A stretch of DNA of 64,000 nucleotides, taken from NCBI GenBank assembly GCA_002399405.1, contig DHDP01000002.1, positions 328,229-392,228 on the forward strand, in the 5' to 3' direction. The position numbers and the translations under genes are program-made. Below the pieces are notes generated by a model. It did no database searches, was not told the origin of the DNA, and worked only from the letters and a program-made list of their open reading frames with translations. Source of the DNA: Treponema sp. UBA4873. Its GTDB lineage: Bacteria > Spirochaetota > Spirochaetia > Treponematales > Treponemataceae. This document shows positions 17,277 to 25,438 of this stretch, piece by piece (position 1 is the stretch's first letter; every line of letters starts with the position of its first letter).

Positions 17277-18152
17277 TTATTCTTTTACGCTTCCCTGTAT
17301 TGAGATGCCTTTTATGAAATATTTCTGTGTGAACAGATACAGTATTATCATCGGGATGATTGAAATGCACGCGATGGTGCTCACGCGTGCAACCTGATTC
17401 CCGTAAACTCCCTTCGCCAGCTGCAATCCCGCAGTAAGCGTAAGGCGGTCAAGATTATTAATCGCAATCGACGGCCAGAGAAAATCGTTCCAGCTTCCCG
17501 TGAACGTGAACAGACCGACGACGACAAGCACCGGTTTTATGAGCGGCATAATAATCCTGAAGAAAATACTCATCTCTCCCGCTCCGTCTATCTTCGCCGA
17601 TTCAATGAGAGAATTCGGAATGGACGCGAGAAACTGCCTGATAAGGAAAATGTTAAACACCCCGCTTAATCCCGGCACGATGAGCGCGAGCGGCGTGTTG
17701 AGCCATTTGAGCAGGTACATCTCCTTATACAGCGGAATGATGTTCGTTATGCCCGGAAACGTCGAAAGAAACAGTATCGTCAGAAAAATCGCGTTTTTGA
17801 ACCGGAAGTGCATTTTCCCGTATGCGTACGCCGACATGCTGTAGATAAGCAGCGCCAGCACTGTCTGAAAACCGGAAACGATAATGGAATTGAAAAACCA
17901 ATTGTACACAGGCAGCTGCTTGTTTCCGGGACTCAGAATCGAAATGTAATTTCCGATCGTCCACGTCTTCGGAAAGTATAGAAATCCGCCTGCCTGATTT
18001 ATTTCCATATCGACTTTAAATGACGACAGAAATATCCACAAAAGCGGAATAATAAAAATTGCAGACTGTATAATAAGAACTGTCAGTACGATTGCTTTTC
18101 GTATCTGCGACTGCACCCGGGGAGTTTTCATACCAGTATGCCCGTTGTTCAT
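17277..18152 (-). CDS. Sugar ABC transporter permease (MalG/AraQ-type, CUT1)
   Basis: A 291-residue permease with six membrane helices and the EAA loop IESAKIDGAGEMSIFFRIIMP followed by PLIKP. The start codon at 18152 overlaps the stop of the upstream permease by one base (TAATG), with GGAGG inside the end of that gene, a clear sign of coupling. Upstream in the same frame the reading frame is open over the other permease, but that is not coding. It forms the second half of the importer whose receptor is at 19113–20345. No ATPase gene is present in the operon. Confidence 0.93.
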   Translation of the reverse strand: MNNGHTGMKTPRVQSQIRKAIVLTVLIIQSAIFIIPLLWIFLSSFKVDMEINQAGGFLYFPKTWTIGNYISILSPGNKQLPVYNWFFNSIIVSGFQTVLALLIYSMSAYAYGKMHFRFKNAIFLTILFLSTFPGITNIIPLYKEMYLLKWLNTPLALIVPGLSGVFNIFLIRQFLASIPNSLIESAKIDGAGEMSIFFRIIMPLIKPVLVVVGLFTFTGSWNDFLWPSIAINNLDRLTLTAGLQLAKGVYGNQVARVSTIACISIIPMIILYLFTQKYFIKGISIQGSVKE

Positions 18153-19087
18153 TATGCATCCTCCCTGCCGCTCATGAGCTTCAGCTGCGCAAGCGAAACA
18201 ATGCCGATGATAAGACCGAGAATCACCGCCATTGCGCTCGCAATTCCCGCAATAGGTCTTCCCGTTCCGAACGCTATATTCCTGATGTACATAAGCAGCA
18301 CGGCAGTACTTTCCTTCGGACCGCCGCCCGTAAGCATCAGCGGCTGACCGTAAATGTTGAACTGGGAAATGACCGTCACGACAATCGTATATGTCAGCGA
18401 AAAACGGATCGACGGAAGCAGAATGTACCACATCTGGTACCACCCCGACGCGCCGTCTATACGCGACGCATCTATGACGGATTTGTCTATGCCGCCGAGC
18501 GCCGCAACATAGATAACCATGTTCGTTCCCATGCACCACCACCATGTCGTCACAAGAATTGTTATCCACGCATACGGCTGAGCTCCGTACCAGTTCGTGT
18601 CTATATTAAAAAGATGATTCAGCAGACCGAGCGAACGGTTGAATATGAACAACCAGGTGAGCGTGACCGACGTGATTGAAAGCAGCGTCGGCATGTAAAA
18701 AATGCTGCGGAAAAAGTCTGCTCCGCGCGGTCTCGTGTACAGAAGCAGCGAAATAATAAGCGGCAGAATTATCTGTACGGGAACGCACAGAACGACGAAC
18801 AGCACCGTATTCCGGAGGCCGTTCCAGAACTGCCGGAAGAAGGTCGACGAAGTATCGAACAGAATGGTCCTGTAATTTTCAAGGCCGATCCACTTTGGAG
18901 CGCTGAAAAGGTTCCAGTTAGTGAACGACGCATACATACCGTAAAAAAGCGGTATCAGAAAAAACACACAGAACAGAATCAGATGCGGTGCTATGAACAG
19001 ATACGGAACCGCACGGTTTTGTCTTTTTTCATGTTTTTTATTTTTCATTTCCGGTTTTCTCCCGTGTCTGCTCAGCAGGATAAACAT
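18152..19087 (-). CDS. Sugar ABC transporter permease (MalF/MsmF-type, CUT1)
   Basis: A 311-residue permease with a basic N-terminus, six helices and the EAA region VIDASRIDGASGWYQMWYI. It is typical of the MsmF/AraP branch that pairs with AraQ/MsmG-type partners and takes up oligosaccharides. The ATG at 19087 has an AGGA about 8 nt before it; an in-frame ATG at 19048 is a weaker alternative. Located 25 nt after the binding-protein gene, it is evidently in the same transcript as the receptor, the second permease and the two glycosidases. Confidence 0.92.
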   Translation of the reverse strand: MFILLSRHGRKPEMKNKKHEKRQNRAVPYLFIAPHLILFCVFFLIPLFYGMYASFTNWNLFSAPKWIGLENYRTILFDTSSTFFRQFWNGLRNTVLFVVLCVPVQIILPLIISLLLYTRPRGADFFRSIFYMPTLLSITSVTLTWLFIFNRSLGLLNHLFNIDTNWYGAQPYAWITILVTTWWWCMGTNMVIYVAALGGIDKSVIDASRIDGASGWYQMWYILLPSIRFSLTYTIVVTVISQFNIYGQPLMLTGGGPKESTAVLLMYIRNIAFGTGRPIAGIASAMAVILGLIIGIVSLAQLKLMSGREDA

Positions 19088-19112
19088 TCCGTCCTGCTGA
19101 GTAAAAAGTCAG

Positions 19113-20345
19113 TTACTTGCTGCTGTTGCTGATGCGGTCTTTCGTTTCCTGAACGGCCTGATCAAGACCTTCCTGAACCGTCATGCGGCCGAACAGTATT
19201 TCGCCGAGAACTTTGTCGAGCGATTCCACGGCATCCCCGTAATATTTGTAGTCGTAAATTTTAAGTTCGTCGCTTTCATCAGCAAGGAACGCCTGCGGCA
19301 TCGTTTTAAATTCCGCGTTTTCCTTTATGGAAACATGAGCAGGCGTCTGACCCGCGCGCGCCCATTCAAGACTATGGTTTCCGATCCAGTCGACAAAATC
19401 GAGGACGGCTTTCGTTTTTTCCGCACTGCGCTTTTTATTAACGGGCAGCACGAACTCGTGCGAAGACGTCCAGTTTCCCTTGACGTTTTTGTCGAACACC
19501 GGATAATCGTACATCTTTGCGTTCACGCCGGACTCTTTAATATTGTTGTACATCCAGATTCCTTCCGGGCAGTAAAGCATGCGGCCGCCGAGAAAGAGCT
19601 CCCAGGTGCTGTCGCCGTCTTTCTGCGTATATCCGGCTTTGTACAGGTCTACCCAGTTCTGCAGAACTTTCTTCGCCTTGTCGTTATTGAAGTCGGGAGT
19701 AGTCCCGTCCGAACTCAGCGTTCCGCCGAGCTGCGCATACGACGCAAGGAAGCTCACACGGAGCCACGAAAGTCCCATCGGGATAATACCGTCTTTCACA
19801 CAAGCATCCGCCGATTTCCGCAGTTCGTCCCATGTAAGAACGCCGTCGTCGAGCGCGCCGTTTCCGTATTTTTTATACAAATCCATGTTCGCATACAGAA
19901 CGTACGTGTGTACGTCGAGCGGTATGCCGTAATGACCGCCGTCGAGTTCGGTCAGAGCCCACGCCTTCGGGTTGTAGTTCTCTTTTTTAATCGGAGAATC
20001 TTTAAGAAGCGGATCATAGTCTTCAAGGAAACCGTTGTCTTTAAATGCCCGTATACGCTCTATATGGCAGATAGACACGTCGGGAACGTCCTCCCCGGAC
20101 TGAATTGCCAGCGGCAGTTTCAGATACAGATCGTTGGCTTCCATAGCGCGGTGATTGACTTTATATTCCGGATTCGTTGCGTTGTATTCATCAATCATTT
20201 TCTGCATGCTTGTTCCGTCTGCACCGGTAAAAACGGACCAGAATTCAATAGTTTTCGTCTCTTTACTCTTCGAACAGCCTGTTAAAACAGACAATACAAG
20301 CGCGGCCGTCAAAGAAACAGCGGCAGCGCTATTCATTTTCTTCAT
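19113..20345 (-). CDS. Extracellular sugar-binding lipoprotein (CUT1)
   Basis: A 410-residue solute receptor of the MalE/UgpB-like SBP_bac_1 family. The signal peptide ends at lipobox SVLTGC (Cys24), then KSKETKTIEFWSVFTG opens the first lobe. The C-terminal half contains the usual GRMLYCPEGIWMYNNIKESG region. AGGAGG lies 6–7 nt before the ATG. It heads the operon running 20345 to 14502. The upstream 430 nt carry a strong 18-bp inverted repeat (20443–20485) suitable as an operator or leader hairpin. Substrate is unknown; the GH2 and GH43 enzymes in the operon suggest a branched hemicellulose or pectin-derived oligosaccharide. Confidence 0.92.
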   Translation of the reverse strand: MKKMNSAAAVSLTAALVLSVLTGCSKSKETKTIEFWSVFTGADGTSMQKMIDEYNATNPEYKVNHRAMEANDLYLKLPLAIQSGEDVPDVSICHIERIRAFKDNGFLEDYDPLLKDSPIKKENYNPKAWALTELDGGHYGIPLDVHTYVLYANMDLYKKYGNGALDDGVLTWDELRKSADACVKDGIIPMGLSWLRVSFLASYAQLGGTLSSDGTTPDFNNDKAKKVLQNWVDLYKAGYTQKDGDSTWELFLGGRMLYCPEGIWMYNNIKESGVNAKMYDYPVFDKNVKGNWTSSHEFVLPVNKKRSAEKTKAVLDFVDWIGNHSLEWARAGQTPAHVSIKENAEFKTMPQAFLADESDELKIYDYKYYGDAVESLDKVLGEILFGRMTVQEGLDQAVQETKDRISNSSK

Positions 20346-20442
20346 ACAATTCCTCCTGTAAAACTCCGCTTAGCGGTAAAATTCTGCGTTTATAACAAAA
20401 TTCATGTTTTATATTCATGCACGCATGCTTTGCAATGAATAA

Positions 20443-20485
20443 TATACACGAATAAAAACAATAATTTTGTTTTTATTCGTGTATA
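20443..20485. promoter_or_regulatory. 18-bp perfect inverted repeat upstream of the sugar-importer operon
   Basis: Arms 20443–20460 and 20468–20485 are exact reverse complements (left arm TATACACGAATAAAAACA) around a 7-nt centre. It lies about 100 nt upstream of the receptor gene start. It could be an operator for the nearby ArsR-like regulator or for another dimeric regulator, or a transcript hairpin; the sequence alone does not decide. Confidence 0.5.
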
Positions 20486-20577
20486 CAGGATACGTCCATA
20501 TACTGCATTTGTCAACAAAAATTATGTATCAAATATGAACTCAAACAGAAGAAGTTATCTTTTGTAATTATTTATAT

Positions 20578-20626
20578 TACCATAAAATATAAGCAACATA
20601 CGAATATATGGTGATATTTTATGGTA
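20578..20626. promoter_or_regulatory. 13-bp perfect inverted repeat
   Basis: Arms 20578–20590 (TACCATAAAATAT) and 20614–20626 are exact reverse complements with a 23-nt spacer. It lies between the importer operon and the ArsR-like regulator and is unrelated in sequence to the 18-bp repeat. Role unknown. Confidence 0.35.
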
Positions 20627-20778
20627 AAAACGAAGCGTTATTAAAACAGTTTATTTGTTTTATACCTGTCACAAAGACTCTCAGACACGCCGCAGCGTAT
20701 CTAAAAACATCTTTTTTGAGCATTTCTGAGGGGGAAGCGCGACACATGTATTACCACAGGGATGTACTCAGCGCATTC

Positions 20779-21699
20779 TTAATATTCTACAATCAGGTCT
20801 ATGTCCTGATTGTAGTCGCCGAATTTAGAACCGAACAGGTTGAATCCGCCTTTAAACGCGGCGTCAGGTGCGTTGCCGATACGAACGGTGATATACGGTT
20901 TATCCCGCAGGCGGAGCTCGTCAATCGCAGCGTTCGACGACTGCTGCCCGTTTATCAATGTGCCGTTTACCCGGACCGACCAGTTCACCAGAATACCGTA
21001 CTGCGTATTTCCGTTCGCCCACCAGTCGGGATTCAGTTTCCCCCTGCGCATGCCGAAATCGCCAGGACACGTCCAGGCTCCGCAATGAACGCCGTTTATC
21101 CAGACAGAAATGTCGCTCTTCCAGTCCTCACGGTAATTCGGCGCTTCCGAACAGCATTCGAAACTGAGCGTCAGACATTTTATGGACGCGGAATCGGTGA
21201 AAGGATTTGCAAACCTGTATTCCACGTACCCGCCCGACGACCAGAGAATCTGGGCTTTTATACGGTCCTCAAGATAAAAGGACGAAAGCCTGTCCTCCGG
21301 TCCGATATAATTGTCCTCGCTGCACAGTCCGCACGTCGGATGAATTTCGCAGTCGGTGAACGCGCCGACCGGCATGTGAAATACCGTGCGCTCATGGACG
21401 GGCGGAGCGTGACCGCACAAATCTATCGTCACAAAATCCATCTTCCGGCTGCAGAGTTTCATGGAACCGTGAGAGCCAGGCTGGATCTCTGTGTTTATGA
21501 GCCCCGCAGCTTCCAGCACTTTTACGTGTATGCCGGCGCTTGAAGCGGGAATATTCAGCTTTTCCGCTATTTCACAGACGTTGAGACTTTCGTAATACAG
21601 CAGTTTCAAAATTTCCAGACGCACAGGAGCCGAAAGGGCTTTTCCGATCAGACTGACCTGCTCTACGTCGTCTGCATGAAGCTGATAATATTTCGCCAT
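20779..21699 (-). CDS. ArsR-like winged-helix regulator with large C-terminal sensor domain
   Basis: A 306-residue protein. Residues about 15–85 are an ArsR-type winged helix (SAPVRLEILKLLYYESLNVC; EKLNIPASSAGIHVKVLE). The remaining 220 residues are not an ArsR feature: they include a Cys/His-rich patch (TDCEIHPTCGLC) and a beta-rich, tryptophan-rich section (SVWINGVHCGAW; VNGTLINGQ) that resembles a carbohydrate-binding sandwich, which is inference. Similar two-part regulators occur beside sugar ABC operons. It sits just upstream of the importer operon on the same strand, separated by the region with the inverted repeats, so it probably controls that operon. Its promoter lies in the short gap before the SDR terminator. 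Confidence 0.75.
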   Translation of the reverse strand: MAKYYQLHADDVEQVSLIGKALSAPVRLEILKLLYYESLNVCEIAEKLNIPASSAGIHVKVLEAAGLINTEIQPGSHGSMKLCSRKMDFVTIDLCGHAPPVHERTVFHMPVGAFTDCEIHPTCGLCSEDNYIGPEDRLSSFYLEDRIKAQILWSSGGYVEYRFANPFTDSASIKCLTLSFECCSEAPNYREDWKSDISVWINGVHCGAWTCPGDFGMRRGKLNPDWWANGNTQYGILVNWSVRVNGTLINGQQSSNAAIDELRLRDKPYITVRIGNAPDAAFKGGFNLFGSKFGDYNQDIDLIVEY

Positions 21700-21741
21700 T
21701 ACTGCAGTATAAAAAAATGAAAAAAGATTGTAAAGGAATAA

Positions 21742-21782
21742 ACGGCCTGCATCGGCAAAACTATATCACGCATACAGGCCGT
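21742..21782 (-). terminator. Hairpin after the SDR gene
   Basis: ACGGCCTG (21742–21749) pairs with CAGGCCGT (21775–21782) with a 25-nt loop; on the minus strand it is followed by TTTATTCC. It lies directly after the SDR stop and before the ArsR-like gene start, where a terminator is expected. Confidence 0.45.
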
Positions 21783-21790
21783 CCGGTCAT

Positions 21791-22579
21791 TTATACGATA
21801 CTGCCGCCGCCGTCGACGACAATCAGCTGGCCCTGTACGTAACTGGAAGCGTCGCTCGAAAGGTACAAAATAGTTCCGTTCAGTTCTCCGCGCTGTCCCG
21901 GTCTGCTGCTTGGGTTCAGACGGTCGTACATGTCAAGAAATTCTTTTGATTTGAACAGCGTCTCAGACGTCATTTCCGACTCAAAAAGGCCGGGGCCGAC
22001 CGCGTTTACGGTTATTCCGTACTGAGCATACGACGCAGCCATCCCGAGTGTCAGCCCTTTTACTGCGGCCTTCGACGCATTGTAGGAATGACGGACGAAC
22101 ACATCGTTCTTGTCGGCGACGACCGCATTGACTGATGCAATATTGACAATTTTTCCGTATTTCCGTTCTTTCATTCCCGGAATGACGTATTTGGCAAGCA
22201 GAAACTGGCTCCGTACGTTCGTGTTGAATGCGCGGTCCCAGTCCTCCTGGCTCATGGTCTCCACGCTCCCGTGCACGGCAACACCCGCATCGTTGAGCAG
22301 AATATCTATCTTTCCGAACTGATTCAGTACCGCCTGTACCGCGCTTTTTATACTGTCTTCACTCGTCACATCGCATTCCACTGCAATTACTTTACGGCCG
22401 GTTTCTGACTGTATCCTCTGTTTTGTTTCCTCAAGCTTGTTTATCCTGCGGGCAAGAACCGCTACGTCCGCCCCCGCTTTTGCATAGGCAAGCGCTGCGT
22501 CGGCTCCGAGTCCGCTCGACCCGCCTGAAACAAGTGCAACTTTTCCGCTCAAATCAAACAACCCTTTTATATCATTCAT
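21791..22579 (-). CDS. Short-chain dehydrogenase/reductase (SDR)
   Basis: A 262-residue classical SDR using NAD(P). The Rossmann glycine motif is SGGSSGLGADAA (residues about 19–30), the structural NDAGVAVHG follows, and the catalytic Tyr-Lys are in YNASKAAVKG; the C-terminus ends SYVQGQLIVVDGGGSIV. It resembles gluconate 5-dehydrogenase and 2-deoxy-D-gluconate 3-dehydrogenase members, suggesting a sugar acid or polyol substrate, but the specific reaction is not readable. The start at 22579 is chosen because AAGGAG lies 10 nt upstream; the longer frame starting at 22666 adds 29 residues unlike any SDR. It stands alone between the regulator and the exporter gene. Confidence 0.9.
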   Translation of the reverse strand: MNDIKGLFDLSGKVALVSGGSSGLGADAALAYAKAGADVAVLARRINKLEETKQRIQSETGRKVIAVECDVTSEDSIKSAVQAVLNQFGKIDILLNDAGVAVHGSVETMSQEDWDRAFNTNVRSQFLLAKYVIPGMKERKYGKIVNIASVNAVVADKNDVFVRHSYNASKAAVKGLTLGMAASYAQYGITVNAVGPGLFESEMTSETLFKSKEFLDMYDRLNPSSRPGQRGELNGTILYLSSDASSYVQGQLIVVDGGGSIV

Positions 22580-22755
22580 ACATCGTTCTCCTTGAAAAAA
22601 CCAAAGATTCAACTTGGTGTTTTCTCTACTCTCTTCTCCTACTAAAGTAGTATCAAATAGAGACAATCGTCAACCTGAATCAATACTTCCGCCGCAGGCA
22701 GCAAGGATACGCCGGCTGTTTTTGACTCAACGAGCATATTCTTTCAGGAGAAATT

Positions 22756-23709
22756 TTATGAACGTTTCTTCCGTTCAATTCCCGACACAAAGAGTCCGCA
22801 GATTGTAAACACCGCACCGAACGTTCCCATAAGCGTGATTTTCTCGCCGAGTACAAAATAAGCAAAGATTATCGTCACGACAGGAATCAGATAAATACCG
22901 ACGGTAGCGCGTACTGTTCCCAGAACTCTGCACGCAACGTTCCACGCAGCAAAGCACAACGCGGATGCGGCGACCCCGAGAAACAGCAGATTCAGCCAGT
23001 TAATCGGCCGGGCAAAACGCTCAGCGTTAACAGCCGCGTCGAATATCACGCAGAAACTCTGATTCTCCCGCACTTCAGGCGACAGCGCTCCGAACAGCAC
23101 GAGCGGAATCATGCACAAAAGCGCGTAAAAGAATATGCGGCGCGTAGCGGCAAGGTTTCTGCAGCCGAGCGCGTTGATTTTCGACACAAACAGCGAATAG
23201 AATCCCCACGATACTGCTGCGGCGAGCGCCATAAGGTCGCCTTTCGGGCTGAAATGAAAAGCAGCCGCACCGTTAAAGCTCACAAGAGCTACGCCCGTTA
23301 TCGCGATGAGAAATCCGGTAACAAAGAACGGCGTAATATGTTTTTCATGCAGGAAAATCTGCGCGGTAAGCGCGGTGAATATCGGGCAGATTGCGACTAT
23401 AATGCTTACGTTCGAAGCGGACGTAAACAGTATCGCGGCGTTTTCAAGGAACTGATATACCGTAACGCCGCACAGGCCAGCTGCAAAAAACAGCAGTTCG
23501 TCCCTTTTGCGTGCAAGATGAAGCGCATGCGGACAAAGAATCCACAGAGAAACGTATGCCAGTACGAACCGTACGACAAGTATTTCGAGCGCGGAAAAAT
23601 CATTTAAAAGTGATTTTGTACAGACAAACGTAACGCCCCAGATAAAAATCGTAAAGGCCGCAAGCATAAAACCGGTAACCGGTCTCGGTGAAAGATGATT
23701 TTCGGACAT
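22756..23709 (-). CDS. EamA/DMT-superfamily transporter
   Basis: A 317-residue inner-membrane protein with about ten helices arranged as two EamA repeats: the first around FIWGVTFVCTKSLL and ALEILVVRFVLAYVSL, the second around LMALAAAVSWGFYSLFVSKI and YLIPVVTIIFAYFVLGEKI. The family exports metabolites or amino acids (RhaT/YdcZ/RarD relatives) and specificity cannot be told from sequence. The C-terminus is short and basic. No clear ribosome site precedes the ATG at 23709. It is divergent from the HD-domain gene across about 67 nt. Confidence 0.88.
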   Translation of the reverse strand: MSENHLSPRPVTGFMLAAFTIFIWGVTFVCTKSLLNDFSALEILVVRFVLAYVSLWILCPHALHLARKRDELLFFAAGLCGVTVYQFLENAAILFTSASNVSIIVAICPIFTALTAQIFLHEKHITPFFVTGFLIAITGVALVSFNGAAAFHFSPKGDLMALAAAVSWGFYSLFVSKINALGCRNLAATRRIFFYALLCMIPLVLFGALSPEVRENQSFCVIFDAAVNAERFARPINWLNLLFLGVAASALCFAAWNVACRVLGTVRATVGIYLIPVVTIIFAYFVLGEKITLMGTFGAVFTICGLFVSGIERKKRS

Positions 23710-23776
23710 GGCGTAAATATACCGTATTTATTTGAATTTTTCACCCGGACATTCTACAATAGAAATGGAGTTTAAT

Positions 23777-24622
23777 ATGAAAACAATAAAATCACCGAAA
23801 GAACTTTCAATGGACAGAAAAATCACGTCCGCAATAGAGGAACTTATTCAGCTTACGCCGGAAAAGGATCCGCTGCCGCTCAACATCGCGGAAGCGCTTA
23901 TGACAGATCCCGAGCTTGAGTCGATTCAGAACTACGGCAACTCTGTCTCGATTATGCGGCTCGGCTTCAACGATCACGGTCCGGTTCACATGCGAACAGT
24001 CACCTACAACGCCATCATCATGATGGGCATTCTTTACAAAGCCGGAGTTCAGATGAACCTTCAGGCGGAAAAAGCCGGAACATTCGCCGACAGCATGACG
24101 GCCGTCATTTTCGCATCGTTCATGCACGATTTCGGTATGACGATAGGCCGTCAGGACCACGAGCTGTACAGTGTTTTTCTCGCGCTTCCCATCATCGAGA
24201 AACTGCTTGAAAAAATCATTCCGGGCGAAGCAAATCTCGACAGGCGCGTGGCAATCCGCTCGCTCGCAATGGAGGGAATCGTCGGCCACATGGGCACACG
24301 GAAAATCCACTCGCTTGAGGCAGGCCTTATTCTCATCGCCGACGGATGCGACATGACAAAGGGCCGCGCCCGCATTCCGATGGAACTCGACAACGCGCCG
24401 AAAGTGGGAGACATCCATAAGTATTCGGCAAATTCAATAGAGCACGTTGAAATTACGGCCGGTAAGGAAAAGCCGATTCGTATTCAGATTCTTATGTCCG
24501 CAGACGTAGGTTTCTTCCAGATCGAGGAAGTCCTTCTGCAGAAAATCAACAGCAGCCCCGCGAAGCAGTACATCGAGCTGCTTGCAGGCGTGGAAAACAG
24601 CGAGATGAAGCAATACCTGTAA
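23777..24622 (+). CDS. HD-domain phosphohydrolase
   Basis: A 281-residue protein with a metal-dependent HD domain: the first His in DHGPVHMRTV, the HD pair His117-Asp118 in FASFMHDFGM, and further His in GRQDHELYS and VGHMGTRK. The C-terminal part continues with LILIADGCDMTKGRARIP, then a basic beta-rich end. Related proteins occur widely in anaerobic bacteria and archaea with unknown nucleotide or phosphate substrates. The ATG at 23777 has TGGAG about 7 nt upstream; ATGs at 23765 and 23732 are less well placed. queH begins 3 nt after its stop, so the two form an operon; a link to queuosine is not established. Confidence 0.85.
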   Translation: MKTIKSPKELSMDRKITSAIEELIQLTPEKDPLPLNIAEALMTDPELESIQNYGNSVSIMRLGFNDHGPVHMRTVTYNAIIMMGILYKAGVQMNLQAEKAGTFADSMTAVIFASFMHDFGMTIGRQDHELYSVFLALPIIEKLLEKIIPGEANLDRRVAIRSLAMEGIVGHMGTRKIHSLEAGLILIADGCDMTKGRARIPMELDNAPKVGDIHKYSANSIEHVEITAGKEKPIRIQILMSADVGFFQIEEVLLQKINSSPAKQYIELLAGVENSEMKQYL

Positions 24623-24625
24623 ATT

Positions 24626-25297
24626 ATGCCGGAAACGCCGAAAACGAATTATCAGAAACAGCTCGATGCGATTCTGGACGGAATCGTAAAACAGTACGAG
24701 CTTGTGCCGGGCAGAAAACAAACGCTCCTGCTCCACGCATGCTGCGCGCCCTGCTCTTCCTACGTGCTCGAATACCTTGCGCCGTATTTCGACATCACTA
24801 TTTATTATTACAACCCGAATATTTATCCGCCGGAAGAATACAACCGCCGGCTCGGAGAACTGCAGAAATTTCTGCCTGTTTTTCCGCCTGCCGTACGGAA
24901 CGGCGTTAAGCTTGTTAAGGCGCCGTATAATCCGCGTGAATACGAAGACGCCGTACAGGTGAACATAACGCCGGAACTTGCGGATGAAAAGGAACGCGGT
25001 GAACGCTGCCGCCGCTGCTATCTGCTGCGCATGAAAAAAGCGTACGAATACGCGGCCGCAAATCACTTCGACTGGTTTACGACGACGCTCTCAATCAGTC
25101 CGTTTAAAGACGCTGAAAAAATCAACACAATAGGCAGCGCGCTCCGGTCTGCAGACGGCACGGGCTTTCTCACGAGCGACTTCAAGAAAAAAAGCGGATT
25201 CCTCCGCAGCCTCGAGTTGAGCAGCGAATTCGGCCTGTATCGTCAGACATACTGCGGGTGCAGATATTCGTTTAAGAATAAACCGGTTGCCGGCTAA
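24626..25297 (+). CDS. queH: Epoxyqueuosine reductase QueH
   Basis: A 223-residue enzyme of the DUF208/QueH family that reduces epoxyqueuosine to queuosine at the tRNA wobble position, the non-cobalamin alternative to QueG. Signature features are the LLHACCAPCSSYVLEYL motif (Cys39, Cys40, Cys43), NPNIYPPEEYNRR, the second Cys pair in RCRRCYLLRM, FTTTLSISPFKD, and the C-terminal YCGCRYS; these cysteines bind the iron-sulphur cluster and metal in characterised QueH. It follows the HD-domain gene by three bases, so the pair is co-transcribed. No other queuosine gene lies in the window. Confidence 0.93.
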   Translation: MPETPKTNYQKQLDAILDGIVKQYELVPGRKQTLLLHACCAPCSSYVLEYLAPYFDITIYYYNPNIYPPEEYNRRLGELQKFLPVFPPAVRNGVKLVKAPYNPREYEDAVQVNITPELADEKERGERCRRCYLLRMKKAYEYAAANHFDWFTTTLSISPFKDAEKINTIGSALRSADGTGFLTSDFKKKSGFLRSLELSSEFGLYRQTYCGCRYSFKNKPVAG

Positions 25298-25392
25298 ACA
25301 GTCAATCAGCAGTTATATAATCAGTATTGCGAGTATATCCCTTCTTACCGGAACTGTTGCTCACCGAATGGAATCATGATAAACTTATATCA

Positions 25393-25424
25393 GTTTAGTG
25401 ATTTATCATGATAAATCACTAAAC
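25393..25424. promoter_or_regulatory. Perfect 32-bp palindrome before the DUF4143 ATPase gene
   Basis: The half-site GTTTAGTGATTTATCA (25393–25408) is followed immediately by its exact reverse complement (25409–25424), with no spacer. It ends 14 nt before the ATG at 25439, over the AAAGGA ribosome site region. Just upstream, TCATGATAAA recurs in a related partial copy (25374–25383). Its position suggests an operator for autoregulation, or an mRNA hairpin limiting translation. Confidence 0.6.
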
Positions 25425-25438
25425 AAAAGGACGTTATT

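Larger units (their letters stand above)
20346..20778. other. 433-nt AT-rich intergenic region with two inverted repeats
   Basis: No coding frame with family signals is visible here. It holds the upstream region of the sugar-importer operon on one side and the end of the ArsR-like regulator gene on the other. Two perfect inverted repeats lie inside (listed separately), both in the half nearer the operon. Confidence 0.7.

Noticed and set aside
17277..18569. Long version of the MalG-type permease beginning at 18569
   Set aside because: The extra 139 residues overlap the other permease in a different frame; the ATG at 18152 has a good ribosome site and gives the family length.
24600..24640. preQ1 riboswitch before queH
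   Set aside because: queH starts three bases after the previous gene, leaving no room for a leader.
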